64,000 nt of DNA from Candidatus Kuenenia stuttgartensis (lineage in GTDB: Bacteria; Planctomycetota; Phycisphaerae; Phycisphaerales; SM1A02). Numbering within the stretch: position 1 is the first letter of the stretch; every line of letters begins with the position of its first letter. A model generated the notes under the pieces. That model saw only the letters and a list, made by a program, of their open reading frames with translations. It was not told the DNA's origin and made no database searches. Shown here piece by piece: positions 27,137 through 35,377 of this stretch. The position numbers were made by a program, and so were the translations under genes. The stretch lies in NCBI GenBank assembly GCA_945902075.1, contig CAMDMA010000005.1, positions 62,001 through 126,000 of the forward strand, written 5' to 3'.

Positions 27137-28615
27137 GTGAAGGGTTCGTGTCGAATGCATGCCTGTCCCGGTTTATCGTGTCCTTTCACTTCGTTCCCGC
27201 GCTTTTTGTATCCCCGTGCAACCTTGATCGCAGCGATCCTCGCAGCTTCTGCTGCGCGTGAAGCCGTTGCCCAGTCTGAGGAAGCGGTGGCTGGAGTCGG
27301 TGATGCCTTCGACGCCGCAGAACTGATTCCTGCAGCTGCGTCGGGTCTCCCACCGATTCTCTCGGGGCAGGAGCCTGGCGCCCGCGAGCGTGGCGCGGTC
27401 GTTCCGACTCCGCCGCCTGTGGACGGTGCGCGTGAATGGTTCGGCGTGTCCAACTGGTGGACATGGACTCGCGCAACTGGCGATTGGGGCGGCGCCCGCG
27501 CTGCGCTCGATGACACGGGCATGAGCTTCAACGGCTCCGCGATCACGGAGTGGTCCGATGTGTTCAGCGGTGCGAGCGGGCCGTCCGGCGCGTTCCGATT
27601 TCTTGTCGATCTAAACTTGACGTTTGATCTTGAGAAACTCTTGAAACTTGAGGGAGGGTCCGTCTTCGCAGACTTCCAAACAGCCGACACCACCTCGGGC
27701 GGCATGTTTCACGGCGGATTCCAGCCCTACTCCAATATTGCCATCGATGGGAGCATCACCCAACTCTCACAGCTTTGGTACGAGCAATGGTTGTTTGACC
27801 GAATGCTGCGGCTGAAGCTCGGCAAAGTGGACGCGAATACTGAGTTTGCCTACATCCCCGCCGCGGGCGGCTTCATCAACGCGAGCGCAGGTTTTTCGCC
27901 AGCGATCTTTGCGCTTCCGACCTATCCGAATCCATCGACAAGCGTCAACGTCTTCGTCTATCCAACGGAGTCGTGGTACATCGGCGCGGGTGCCTACGAC
28001 GGGGCTGCGACGATCGACGGTGTACAGACCGGTTCGCGCGGGCCATCAACATTCTTCACCGACGATCTGTCCGACGACTGGTTTTTCATCGCCGAGACTG
28101 GCCTCGCGCTTTCCGAGGTTGGCCCGTTGAAGGGCATGCGAGTTGGTCTCGGCGGATGGTGGCTTTCGGGCGAAATGCCGCGGTTTGACGGAGGCACCGA
28201 TGATGGAACTGGAGGCGTGTATGCACTCGCTGAGGCCCGGGTCTGGGCGCCGGAAGGCACCGACCTCGCGGACGATGAGTGTGCGCAGGGGCTCTGGGCG
28301 TTTGGGCAGTACGGCTGGGCAAACGACGAGGTGAGCTTGGTTTCGCAGCAGATTGGCGGCGGCCTCTCACTCAGCGGTACGTTCGCTGGACGCGATGAGG
28401 ACTCGATGGGCGTGTACCTTTCATATGTCGATTTCAGCGACGATCCCGCGGCGGGCCTTGGTGCGAGCGAGTTTTCGATCGAAGTGTTTTACGACTTCGC
28501 GGTCACGCCCTTTCTTCACATCAAGCCAGATCTGCAGTGGTTTCTGAATCCGTCCGGTGATGCGTCATCCGACGACGCACTCGTTGGCACGTTGCGCTGC
28601 ACCATCAACTTCTAA
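27137..28615 (+). CDS. OprB-like carbohydrate-selective porin
   Basis: A 492-residue outer-membrane beta-barrel protein. A GGAGG at 27126-27130 is seven bases before the GTG at 27137, which is preferred over the GTG at 27131 directly abutting it. A signal peptide follows (ATLIAAILAASAAREAVAQ), then a linker, then the OprB domain beginning TGDWGGARAALDDTGM, with alternating aromatic/polar strands (LWYEQWLFDRMLRLKLGK) and a closing HIKPDLQWFLNP plus terminal Phe, as in outer-membrane barrels. Presence of such a porin indicates a diderm outer membrane. Probable role: uptake of sugars. Confidence 0.85.
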   Translation: MKGSCRMHACPGLSCPFTSFPRFLYPRATLIAAILAASAAREAVAQSEEAVAGVGDAFDAAELIPAAASGLPPILSGQEPGARERGAVVPTPPPVDGAREWFGVSNWWTWTRATGDWGGARAALDDTGMSFNGSAITEWSDVFSGASGPSGAFRFLVDLNLTFDLEKLLKLEGGSVFADFQTADTTSGGMFHGGFQPYSNIAIDGSITQLSQLWYEQWLFDRMLRLKLGKVDANTEFAYIPAAGGFINASAGFSPAIFALPTYPNPSTSVNVFVYPTESWYIGAGAYDGAATIDGVQTGSRGPSTFFTDDLSDDWFFIAETGLALSEVGPLKGMRVGLGGWWLSGEMPRFDGGTDDGTGGVYALAEARVWAPEGTDLADDECAQGLWAFGQYGWANDEVSLVSQQIGGGLSLSGTFAGRDEDSMGVYLSYVDFSDDPAAGLGASEFSIEVFYDFAVTPFLHIKPDLQWFLNPSGDASSDDALVGTLRCTINF

Positions 28616-28677
28616 CCCGCCTCGCTGCTATGCGAGAAGCTAGCCGCGATTGCCTTGACAACATCACAGGGAAAATT

Positions 28678-30621
28678 ATGCGTATCTCGACTCGTCTCAC
28701 TCTCGGATTTGCCTCAACCGGAGTTCTCGTTCTTGCCTGCGCGGCCGCAGGATGGTGGGGCGTGCGCGGAGTCGAGTCATCACTTGCCACTGTGAGCGGG
28801 CCTGCGTGGCAAACCGCAAACGGCGCAATGGAAGGCGCGATTGGTATCGGTCATGAAATGCGACTTGTGTCAGACATGATGGCACGCGGAAGCGCGGATA
28901 CACGAGCGGTTGATGCCGCAAAGGTTGAAACCGACGCGGCACTCAAGACATCGACCTCGACAGGTTTAATCGATGCAGGCTTGGTGAAGTCCATTCTCGA
29001 GAATCGAAAGGCGCATCTCGCGAGTACAAGGGAGATGCTTGAAACCCAAGTTGAATGGGTCGCAGCGCGCGCCACATTCGACGCCACGACGCGCGAGTTT
29101 GTCGCGTTCGGTCGCGTAGTTGAAGAGATTGGTGACGGACAGGTCGAGGCGATCGAGAAAAATCCCGATCAGGCATTCACTTGGAATGGCGGACTTTCGC
29201 GGGCATGGGAAGCCGCTGATGGCGGAATGGAATCGAACATCGGACTACTCACATCGCTGTACCACCTTCAACGCGCAGTGACAGGCGATCCACTTGACTC
29301 GTGCCGTGCGGGAATCGATGAAGGACTTGCGTTCCAAACGGGCGCGTCCGAAGGCATGCTCGGTACTGGTGCGTTTGATGTGCCGTGCGCCGATGAGCCG
29401 GGAACGCAGTTGAGCGATCGATATCGCGCGATCTTCGCACGATTCAAGGCGGAGATAGAGGCTTTTTACAGCATCACCGTCGAGCGCCGGGCGGTGGAGG
29501 CGCGATACCACGAGACAGGCATCGCGCTCCTGGCCGCGGTCGACGCGTTTGAGATCGCCGGCGACAAGGCAATGAAAGAAGAAGCGGCGACCGCAGCAGT
29601 GCGCTCCGCGACGACCGCACGCGGGCTGGTGATTCTTGGCGCCGCTGCACTGGCGATGTGCGGATTGGCTGCGTGGCTCATCAGTCGTTCGATCGTGCGT
29701 CCACTGGCGGTTGTGGACGGAGCGATGGCGGAGATCGCATCTGGAGATGGTGATCTCAGTCGTCGGCTCGATGCATCGCGCGCCGACGAACTCGGTACGG
29801 TTGCGCGAAGTTTCAACGCGTTCGTCGAGAAGATCGCACGGAGCATCGCAGACGTTCGTGCACAGGCGACGGAACTTGCATCGGGTGCAGAGAAGATTGA
29901 CTCCACCAGTCGCACGCTCGCGAGCGATGCAAGCGAGCAGGCAGCGACACTTGAGCAAGTGACTGCGAGTATCGAAGAGCTCAGTGCGATGGTCGCGAAG
30001 ACCGCGACAAACTCCTCGGGAGCTGTCGGTATCGCAGAGCGCGCGCGCTCCGACGCCGATACCGGCACTGCGCAAATGAAGAAGCTCGTTACGGCAATGG
30101 ATGGCATCCGAACTTCAAGTGGAAAGATCGCAAGCATCATTCGTGTCATCGATGAAATCGCGTTTCAAACAAATCTTCTTGCGCTGAATGCCGCAGTCGA
30201 AGCTGCGCGCGCGGGCGACGCGGGTCGTGGATTTGCAGTTGTCGCGCAGGAAGTTCGGAGTCTTGCCATGCGCTCCGCCGAAGCGGCTCGGGATACCGCA
30301 GCGCTCATCGAAGAATCGGGTTCTCGCGCAGAGACTGGGGTGAAACTCGTGACAGAAGTGGAAGATGTCTTCGGCCGAATTCTCGGCGGATCCCGCGAAG
30401 TTGCCGAGCTACTCGCAGAGATCTCGCGAGCGAGTAAAGATCAGTCCGAGGCGATTCGCCATGTTTCCGGCAGTATGCAAGAGATCGATCAAACAACCCA
30501 AGGAAATGCTGCAGCGAGCGAAGAACTTGCATCGGCGGCGAGCGAGACGAGTGTTCAGGTCGCGTCGATCACAGAAACGCTCGCGACATTTCGAACGACG
30601 GCGTTACGGTCGTCGTTTTGA
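28678..30621 (+). CDS. methyl-accepting chemotaxis protein
   Basis: A 647-residue transmembrane chemoreceptor. Order: membrane segment 1 (FASTGVLVLACAAAGWWGV, about 10-30), a periplasmic sensor domain of about 300 residues, membrane segment 2 (GLVILGAAALAMCGLAAWLI), HAMP domain (SRSIVRPLAVVDGAMAEI), and the cytoplasmic coiled coil with the conserved hairpin tip (IDEIAFQTNLLALNAAVEAA then GFAVVAQEVRSLA) that contacts CheA/CheW. There is no C-terminal CheR/CheB docking pentapeptide. The ATG at 28678 is preceded by AGGGAA. No che genes are nearby, so it is an orphan receptor. Ligand unknown. Confidence 0.93.
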   Translation: MRISTRLTLGFASTGVLVLACAAAGWWGVRGVESSLATVSGPAWQTANGAMEGAIGIGHEMRLVSDMMARGSADTRAVDAAKVETDAALKTSTSTGLIDAGLVKSILENRKAHLASTREMLETQVEWVAARATFDATTREFVAFGRVVEEIGDGQVEAIEKNPDQAFTWNGGLSRAWEAADGGMESNIGLLTSLYHLQRAVTGDPLDSCRAGIDEGLAFQTGASEGMLGTGAFDVPCADEPGTQLSDRYRAIFARFKAEIEAFYSITVERRAVEARYHETGIALLAAVDAFEIAGDKAMKEEAATAAVRSATTARGLVILGAAALAMCGLAAWLISRSIVRPLAVVDGAMAEIASGDGDLSRRLDASRADELGTVARSFNAFVEKIARSIADVRAQATELASGAEKIDSTSRTLASDASEQAATLEQVTASIEELSAMVAKTATNSSGAVGIAERARSDADTGTAQMKKLVTAMDGIRTSSGKIASIIRVIDEIAFQTNLLALNAAVEAARAGDAGRGFAVVAQEVRSLAMRSAEAARDTAALIEESGSRAETGVKLVTEVEDVFGRILGGSREVAELLAEISRASKDQSEAIRHVSGSMQEIDQTTQGNAAASEELASAASETSVQVASITETLATFRTTALRSSF

Positions 30622-30624
30622 AAG

Positions 30625-31410
30625 TCAGGCGGAACGCATCCACCGCGCAAGGAGAAGTCTGCCCGCGACGCTCACGGTGCCAAAGAGCGCGAAGCCGACA
30701 CACGCCGCGAGTACCACGCTCGAGAAGATGCGTGCAGTCTGAAAATTGCGGAGGTCCGTGGTCACGAGTACACCGAGTGGCGCGCCCTCGCCGCCGATAC
30801 CAGCGAAGAATTCGCCGGAGATCGTGCCGATTGTCGCGAGTCCCGCGGCGATTCGGAGTCCGGTCACGATAGAGGGAACCGACGCGGGCAAGGCAAGTTT
30901 CCACCACATGGAGACAGGGCTGGCACCGAGGATGCGAAAAAGTTCTGCGAGTGCCGGGTCGCGCGAACGCAGTCCGGACAGTGTGTTCGCGATCACGGGA
31001 AACACTGAGACGATCGCAGCGCTCGCAATGATCGCCGGGCGGCCGTTGCCGAACCAGACGGCGAGAAGCGGTGCGATCGCGATCAAAGGCACCATCTGAA
31101 AGAGAAGGGTGAGTGGATAGACCGCGCGTTCGACGACTGGCAGAAGTGAAAGCACACTTGCAGCAAGCACTCCGACACCAGCGGCGATTGCGAAGCCCGC
31201 CCCCGCGCACAACGCCGTTTCGCCACATGCGCTGAGAAAGCGAGTTCGATCGTCGGCGAAGGCTTCGACGACGGCGAGCGGAGAGGGAAGTAAGTAATCG
31301 GGGATGTTGCCGACGCGCTTGATGAGGGCCCACAGCCCGATCGAAGCGGCCACGGTGACGCAGGGGGCGAGCACCGTCACGACACGCGATGTCGTTCTCG
31401 CAGCGGTCAT
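30625..31410 (-). CDS. NitT/TauT-type ABC importer permease
   Basis: A 261-residue inner-membrane permease with six predicted segments and a cytoplasmic EAA-like coupling helix (LAELFRILGASPVSMWWKLALP). It belongs to the SsuC/TauC/ThiX group. The ATG at 31410 overlaps the ATPase stop (ATGA) and has GGAGA upstream. With the ATPase gene before it and the divergent lipoprotein gene it forms a complete importer. It converges on the chemoreceptor gene with three bases between stops. Confidence 0.88.
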   Translation of the reverse strand: MTAARTTSRVVTVLAPCVTVAASIGLWALIKRVGNIPDYLLPSPLAVVEAFADDRTRFLSACGETALCAGAGFAIAAGVGVLAASVLSLLPVVERAVYPLTLLFQMVPLIAIAPLLAVWFGNGRPAIIASAAIVSVFPVIANTLSGLRSRDPALAELFRILGASPVSMWWKLALPASVPSIVTGLRIAAGLATIGTISGEFFAGIGGEGAPLGVLVTTDLRNFQTARIFSSVVLAACVGFALFGTVSVAGRLLLARWMRSA

Positions 31411-32204
31411 CGTGGCGGTTCTCCGCTTGTTCCACGCGCTTCGGCGACTCCCTGTGTAGACGCGATCGCCGCGAGCAACGCACCACTCGCCGTACGCACA
31501 CAGGCACCAAGCGTCTCGCTTGTCCAGAAGTCATTTCGGCGCGGATCGGTCGGAGTTTGAAGATCAAGCACCACGCGGGCTGGTCGCGGCGAGAAGACGA
31601 CCACGCGCTCAGCGAGATACGCCGCCTCGGGTATCGAGTGGGTGACGAGCACTGCAGTAAAGCGCTCACGTTCCCAGAGTTGGCGCAGTTCAGCGTCAAG
31701 GTCATGACGCGTGACTTCGTCGAGTGCGCCGAAAGGTTCGTCGAGAAGCAGCAGGTCCGGTTTGGAGACAAGCGCCCGCGCGAGTGACGCTCGCATCTTC
31801 ATTCCGCCAGAGACTGCGTCGGGAAACCGCTCGGCCGCCTCGCCAAGCCGCACCATTTCAAGCGCCGCGGCCGCGCGCATCCTGCGATCGCGTCGCGCGA
31901 TGCCTTGAAGTTCGAGCGGGAGCGCAACGTTGTCGAGCAGGGAGCGCCAGGGAAGGAGCCGCGGTTCCTGAAAGCAAAAACTCCGCATGGCTGCAGTGCC
32001 GCTTATCTGTCCCGACGACGCGTCCTCAAGCCCACCAAGCATGCGAAGAATCGTGGTTTTTCCGCAGCCAGATGGACCAACGAGCGCGACAAATGAACCG
32101 CGATCAAAAGCAATCGATACCCGTTCGACCGCGACGACCGATCCAAACGACTTGGACGCATCTTGGAGCGCGAGCGATGTTGCTGTTAGGGACCCTGAGT
32201 TCAT
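31407..32204 (-). CDS. NitT/TauT-type ABC importer ATPase
   Basis: A 265-residue ABC ATPase. Walker A is GPSGCGKTT, the Q-loop is FQEPRLLPW, the signature is the variant VSGGMKMRASLARAL and Walker B is LLLLDEPFGALDE, with the switch His in VTHSIPEAAYLAE. These variants are usual for the SsuB/TauB/ThiZ group. The start is taken as the ATG at 32204 (MNSGSLTATSLAL); in-frame codons further upstream run into the divergent promoter region. The C-terminal 40 residues beyond the ATPase core are unremarkable. Confidence 0.88.
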   Translation of the reverse strand: MNSGSLTATSLALQDASKSFGSVVAVERVSIAFDRGSFVALVGPSGCGKTTILRMLGGLEDASSGQISGTAAMRSFCFQEPRLLPWRSLLDNVALPLELQGIARRDRRMRAAAALEMVRLGEAAERFPDAVSGGMKMRASLARALVSKPDLLLLDEPFGALDEVTRHDLDAELRQLWERERFTAVLVTHSIPEAAYLAERVVVFSPRPARVVLDLQTPTDPRRNDFWTSETLGACVRTASGALLAAIASTQGVAEARGTSGEPPR

Positions 32205-32273
32205 GCGTCCAAAGTTCTTATGTCCTGAATAGATGCCGCGGCAATTGGCATGCATTGGTTCGGCAACGCACAT

Positions 32274-32279
32274 TACACT
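32274..32279 (+). promoter_or_regulatory. putative -10 box, leaderless arrangement
   Basis: TACACT ends seven bases before the ATG at 32287; no Shine-Dalgarno sequence is present. The divergent importer genes start at 32204, so this 82-base interval must hold both promoters. Confidence 0.45.
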
Positions 32280-32286
32280 CCAAACC

Positions 32287-33303
32287 ATGTCACTTCATCG
32301 ACTCACGATCCTTCGTGCTATTTCCCTCAGTGCCTGCGTCGTGACGCTCGGTTGCGACGGGACAGCCCCGACCACCGAACAGTCGACCTCAAATATGGCG
32401 CCTGCCGCCGCGGTTGCGGTGAAACTCCAATTGAACTGGGTCGCCGAGCCAGAATTCGGCGGCTTCTATGAGGCAGCACGAGCGGGATACTTCGCAAAAA
32501 ATGGCCTTGCAGTCGAGCTCGTTCAAGGCGGACCCGGTGTTCCCGCGCCTCAGTTGGTTGCGAGCGGGAAAGTTGAGTTTGCGATCGTTTCTGCACCACA
32601 GGTGATCGAACTTCGCGAGCAGGGAGGTGACTTGGTTGCGCTCTTCGCGGTGTACCAAGGTAATCCCATGGGAATCATGGTGCACGAATCTGCACCCTTT
32701 GCATCGATTGAGGACCTCTGGAAATCGGACGCGACGGTGGCCATAGAGCAAGGGCTCGCAGAGTTCTTGTGGCTCTCGAAGACCTTTCCAACTGGGAAGC
32801 TGAAGCTCCTCCCGTGGTCTGGCAATCTGGGACTCTTTGCTGCCGATCCATCGATGGCCGCGCAGTGCTTTATCACTGCGGAACCAGTGGCGCTTGCGTT
32901 GCAAGGCATCAAGACGCGTGTCTTTCGGATTGGTGAAACGGGCTTCGATCCGTACAACGCGGTGGTGGTCACGAATCGCGCGTTCTTCACGCAGAACCGC
33001 GAGACTTGCGCAAAGATGGTCGAAGCGTGCAGAGCCGGTTGGCGCGCATACCTCAACGATCCCAAACCGGTGAACATTGAGATGGCCGCGTTGAACTCGG
33101 GGATGTCAGTTGAGGCGATGAATCGTGGCGCGGAGATTCAGCGCTCTTTGATTGAAAATGCGGAAACCGATCGGCTTGGTCTTGGTGGCATGCGTGCGCA
33201 GCGGTGGGAATTGACGCTCGACCAACTCGAATCAATGGGGCGTGTGAAGCAGAGACCGGCTGTGGAATCACTATTCTTTTGGGAACCTTCACCTTCGAAG
33301 TAG
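32287..33303 (+). CDS. NMT1/THI5-like substrate-binding lipoprotein
   Basis: A 338-residue lipoprotein. The lipobox LSAC puts the lipidated Cys at about residue 16. The body is an NMT1/THI5-type solute-binding fold: KLQLNWVAEPEFGGFYEAAR, GYFAKNGLAVELVQGGPGV, ASGKVEFAIVSAPQ. Proteins of this group bind pyrimidine precursors of thiamine (formylaminopyrimidine or HMP), or sulfonates and nitriles; the NWVAEPEFGGFY motif is closest to the THI5/ThiY side. It is divergent from the matching permease and ATPase genes. No TPP riboswitch was recognised upstream, so thiamine linkage is unproven. Confidence 0.82.
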   Translation: MSLHRLTILRAISLSACVVTLGCDGTAPTTEQSTSNMAPAAAVAVKLQLNWVAEPEFGGFYEAARAGYFAKNGLAVELVQGGPGVPAPQLVASGKVEFAIVSAPQVIELREQGGDLVALFAVYQGNPMGIMVHESAPFASIEDLWKSDATVAIEQGLAEFLWLSKTFPTGKLKLLPWSGNLGLFAADPSMAAQCFITAEPVALALQGIKTRVFRIGETGFDPYNAVVVTNRAFFTQNRETCAKMVEACRAGWRAYLNDPKPVNIEMAALNSGMSVEAMNRGAEIQRSLIENAETDRLGLGGMRAQRWELTLDQLESMGRVKQRPAVESLFFWEPSPSK

Positions 33304-33327
33304 CGTGCCTGGTGCTGGAGCAGCAAG

Positions 33328-34473
33328 GTGAGTAACGCCGCGATACACCGCGTCATACTTCATATTGACATGGACGCGTTTTACGCCTCCGTCGAGCAGA
33401 GGGACGACCCAATGCTCCGCGGCCGACCGGTACTGGTCGGCGGTCGTGAAGGACGCGGGGTGGTTTGTGCCGCGAGCTATGAGGCGCGTGTGTTTGGTTG
33501 TCGGAGTGCAATGCCGATGTCGCAGGCGATGCGCCTTTGCCCGCACGCTGCAGTGGTGAAGCCATGCTTTGAAAAGTACACGACGGTGTCTCGCGCGATC
33601 CGCGAGATTTTCTCGCGCTATTCGCCGGAGATCGAGCCGCTCGCGCTAGATGAGGCATTCGTTGATGTGACGGCGTCACTTGCGATTTTTGGATCGGGTC
33701 GGCGTATCGGTGAGGAGATTCGTGCAGCCGTCCGCAACGAACTCTCTCTGACATGCTCTGTCGGAATTGCGCCGAACAAGTTTGCCGCCAAGATCGCCAG
33801 CGATCTTGAGAAGCCAGATGCAATCGTCGAGTTTGACGAGGCGACGCTTTCTGCGCGGCTCGCGCCGTTACCCGTGGGGCGTATGTGGGGTGTTGGTCCG
33901 GTGACGGCCCAAGAGTTGCGTGCGCGTGGGTACGAAACATTCGGAGATCTCCAACGCGCCGGGGACAAGCAGCTTGCGCTTCACTTCGGTGATGTAGGAC
34001 GCCAGTGGTATCGACTGAGCCACGGTCTTGATGATCGCGAAGTTGAGGTAGATCGAGCAGCGAAGTCGGTCGGCGAAGAAGAGACGTTTGTCGAAGACAT
34101 TGTTTCGATCGCAGAGATTGAGGCCAAACTTGTCCTACAGGCAGATGAGGTTGCGCGTCGACTGCGTGCGAAAGGTCTCTTCGCACAGACTGTCACGATC
34201 AAGATTCGCTTTAGCGATTTTGAGACCCACACACACGCACGCACGCTTTCCGTTGCGACAGATCACACCCACGAACTCCGCGATGCCGCGCGAGGTTTGC
34301 TCGCAAGTTTTGCTGCGAAACGGTGGAGAGCGGTGCGGCTTTGCGGCTTCAGCGCAAGTCGCGTCGGTGACGCACCAGGTCAACTTGCACTCTTTGCCGA
34401 TGAAAAACGGGAGAAACTCGCGAAGCTTGACGACCTCCGTGATCGGATTCGTAACAAGTTTGGTGGCGCATGA
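33328..34473 (+). CDS. dinB: DNA polymerase IV (Y-family)
   Basis: A 381-residue translesion polymerase. Catalytic acidic residues are in HIDMDAFYASVEQ and LALDEAFVDVT; CSVGIAPNKFAAKIASDLEKP is the family signature, followed by the helix-hairpin-helix region (LPVGRMWGVGPVTAQEL) and the little-finger domain. Near the C-terminus QLALF fits the beta-clamp-binding motif. The start is a GTG at 33328 with GGAG at 33317-33320; the protein then begins MSNAAIHRVILHIDMD. No LexA box was identified in the 24-base gap upstream. Confidence 0.95.
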   Translation: MSNAAIHRVILHIDMDAFYASVEQRDDPMLRGRPVLVGGREGRGVVCAASYEARVFGCRSAMPMSQAMRLCPHAAVVKPCFEKYTTVSRAIREIFSRYSPEIEPLALDEAFVDVTASLAIFGSGRRIGEEIRAAVRNELSLTCSVGIAPNKFAAKIASDLEKPDAIVEFDEATLSARLAPLPVGRMWGVGPVTAQELRARGYETFGDLQRAGDKQLALHFGDVGRQWYRLSHGLDDREVEVDRAAKSVGEEETFVEDIVSIAEIEAKLVLQADEVARRLRAKGLFAQTVTIKIRFSDFETHTHARTLSVATDHTHELRDAARGLLASFAAKRWRAVRLCGFSASRVGDAPGQLALFADEKREKLAKLDDLRDRIRNKFGGA

Positions 34474-34488
34474 ACGTGACAGGAGTTC

Positions 34489-35331
34489 TTACGCGCGGGC
34501 ATCAAGAAGTTTGATCAGATCGGTCGCTGTTGCGATTCCGACGGGAACCTCGGTCGCTTTTCCATGCTCAGTAAGAATGACCGCTTCAAGACGCGGATTT
34601 CGTGTCCAAAGTGAAAGCGCGTCATCGGCACTTGCGTCGCGACTGAGCACTGCAAACTCGTCGCGACGGTGATCGCGCGCGAGTGCCTCGCCGACGGTAA
34701 CCGATGCGATAGCGCAGACGATGCGCTCGCCATGTTCGGAATCAAGCTGCGCATCAAGTCGACCAGGAGTCTCTGGGGTCGCTTTTGCATCGAGCGGAAG
34801 CGCGCACGTGTCGAGGTCGTGCGAAGCGATCCAGCGAACGATGCCGCTCGCGGTCAGAAGAGCAATGATCCGCCCGTCGCGTCGAACTGGAAAGCGCACA
34901 AAACCCTTGTCATGTACGAGGCTCAGGACGCGACCGATTCGATCAGTGGATTCAACGGTTACGACCTCGCGCGCGGCGAGCGCACGCAGCAGCGTCGGCT
35001 TCCGCAATTCTTCGTCGACCGACTCGAGTTTTCGAACCGTCGCTTCGGTAGGCACTGCGATGTATTCGACTTCACCAAATCGGTTGTGGATGAGCGCGTT
35101 TCGCAGCTCGCCGACCTCAAGAAGAAAATCAAGATGGCGGCCAAAGTGGCGCCGCACGTTGGCGATCTGCCGCACACTCGACGCGTAGCCGCGCCGCCGG
35201 CCCTCGCGAGGTTCGTCGAGAATACGCTGCATTTCCCGATCAATACGGTTGTAGGCCGATTCGAAACGATCCACCCGAGCTCGGTCACCGTCGTCGACCA
35301 TCGGTTTGTCGTCGGATGCTTCACCGTTCAT
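34489..35331 (-). CDS. CBS-domain protein
   Basis: A 280-residue soluble protein. The N-terminal 110 residues are charged and helical (RVDRFESAYNRIDREMQRI, then LEVGELRNALIHNRFGE, resembling a HEPN-like or DUF4145-like helical segment). The C-terminal part is a CBS pair: VTVESTDRIGRVLSLVHDKG with RFPVRRDGRIIALLT, and FAVLSRDASADDALSLW with AVILTEHGKATEVPVGIAT. CBS pairs bind adenosine nucleotides and regulate partner domains. The start has AGGA nine bases upstream. It converges on dinB with 15 bases between stops. Specific role unknown. Confidence 0.72.
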   Translation of the reverse strand: MNGEASDDKPMVDDGDRARVDRFESAYNRIDREMQRILDEPREGRRRGYASSVRQIANVRRHFGRHLDFLLEVGELRNALIHNRFGEVEYIAVPTEATVRKLESVDEELRKPTLLRALAAREVVTVESTDRIGRVLSLVHDKGFVRFPVRRDGRIIALLTASGIVRWIASHDLDTCALPLDAKATPETPGRLDAQLDSEHGERIVCAIASVTVGEALARDHRRDEFAVLSRDASADDALSLWTRNPRLEAVILTEHGKATEVPVGIATATDLIKLLDARA

Positions 35332-35377
35332 CGGTCAAAGTTCCTCTCGGAGATCGTTCGGTGTTTCGGTCGATCGT

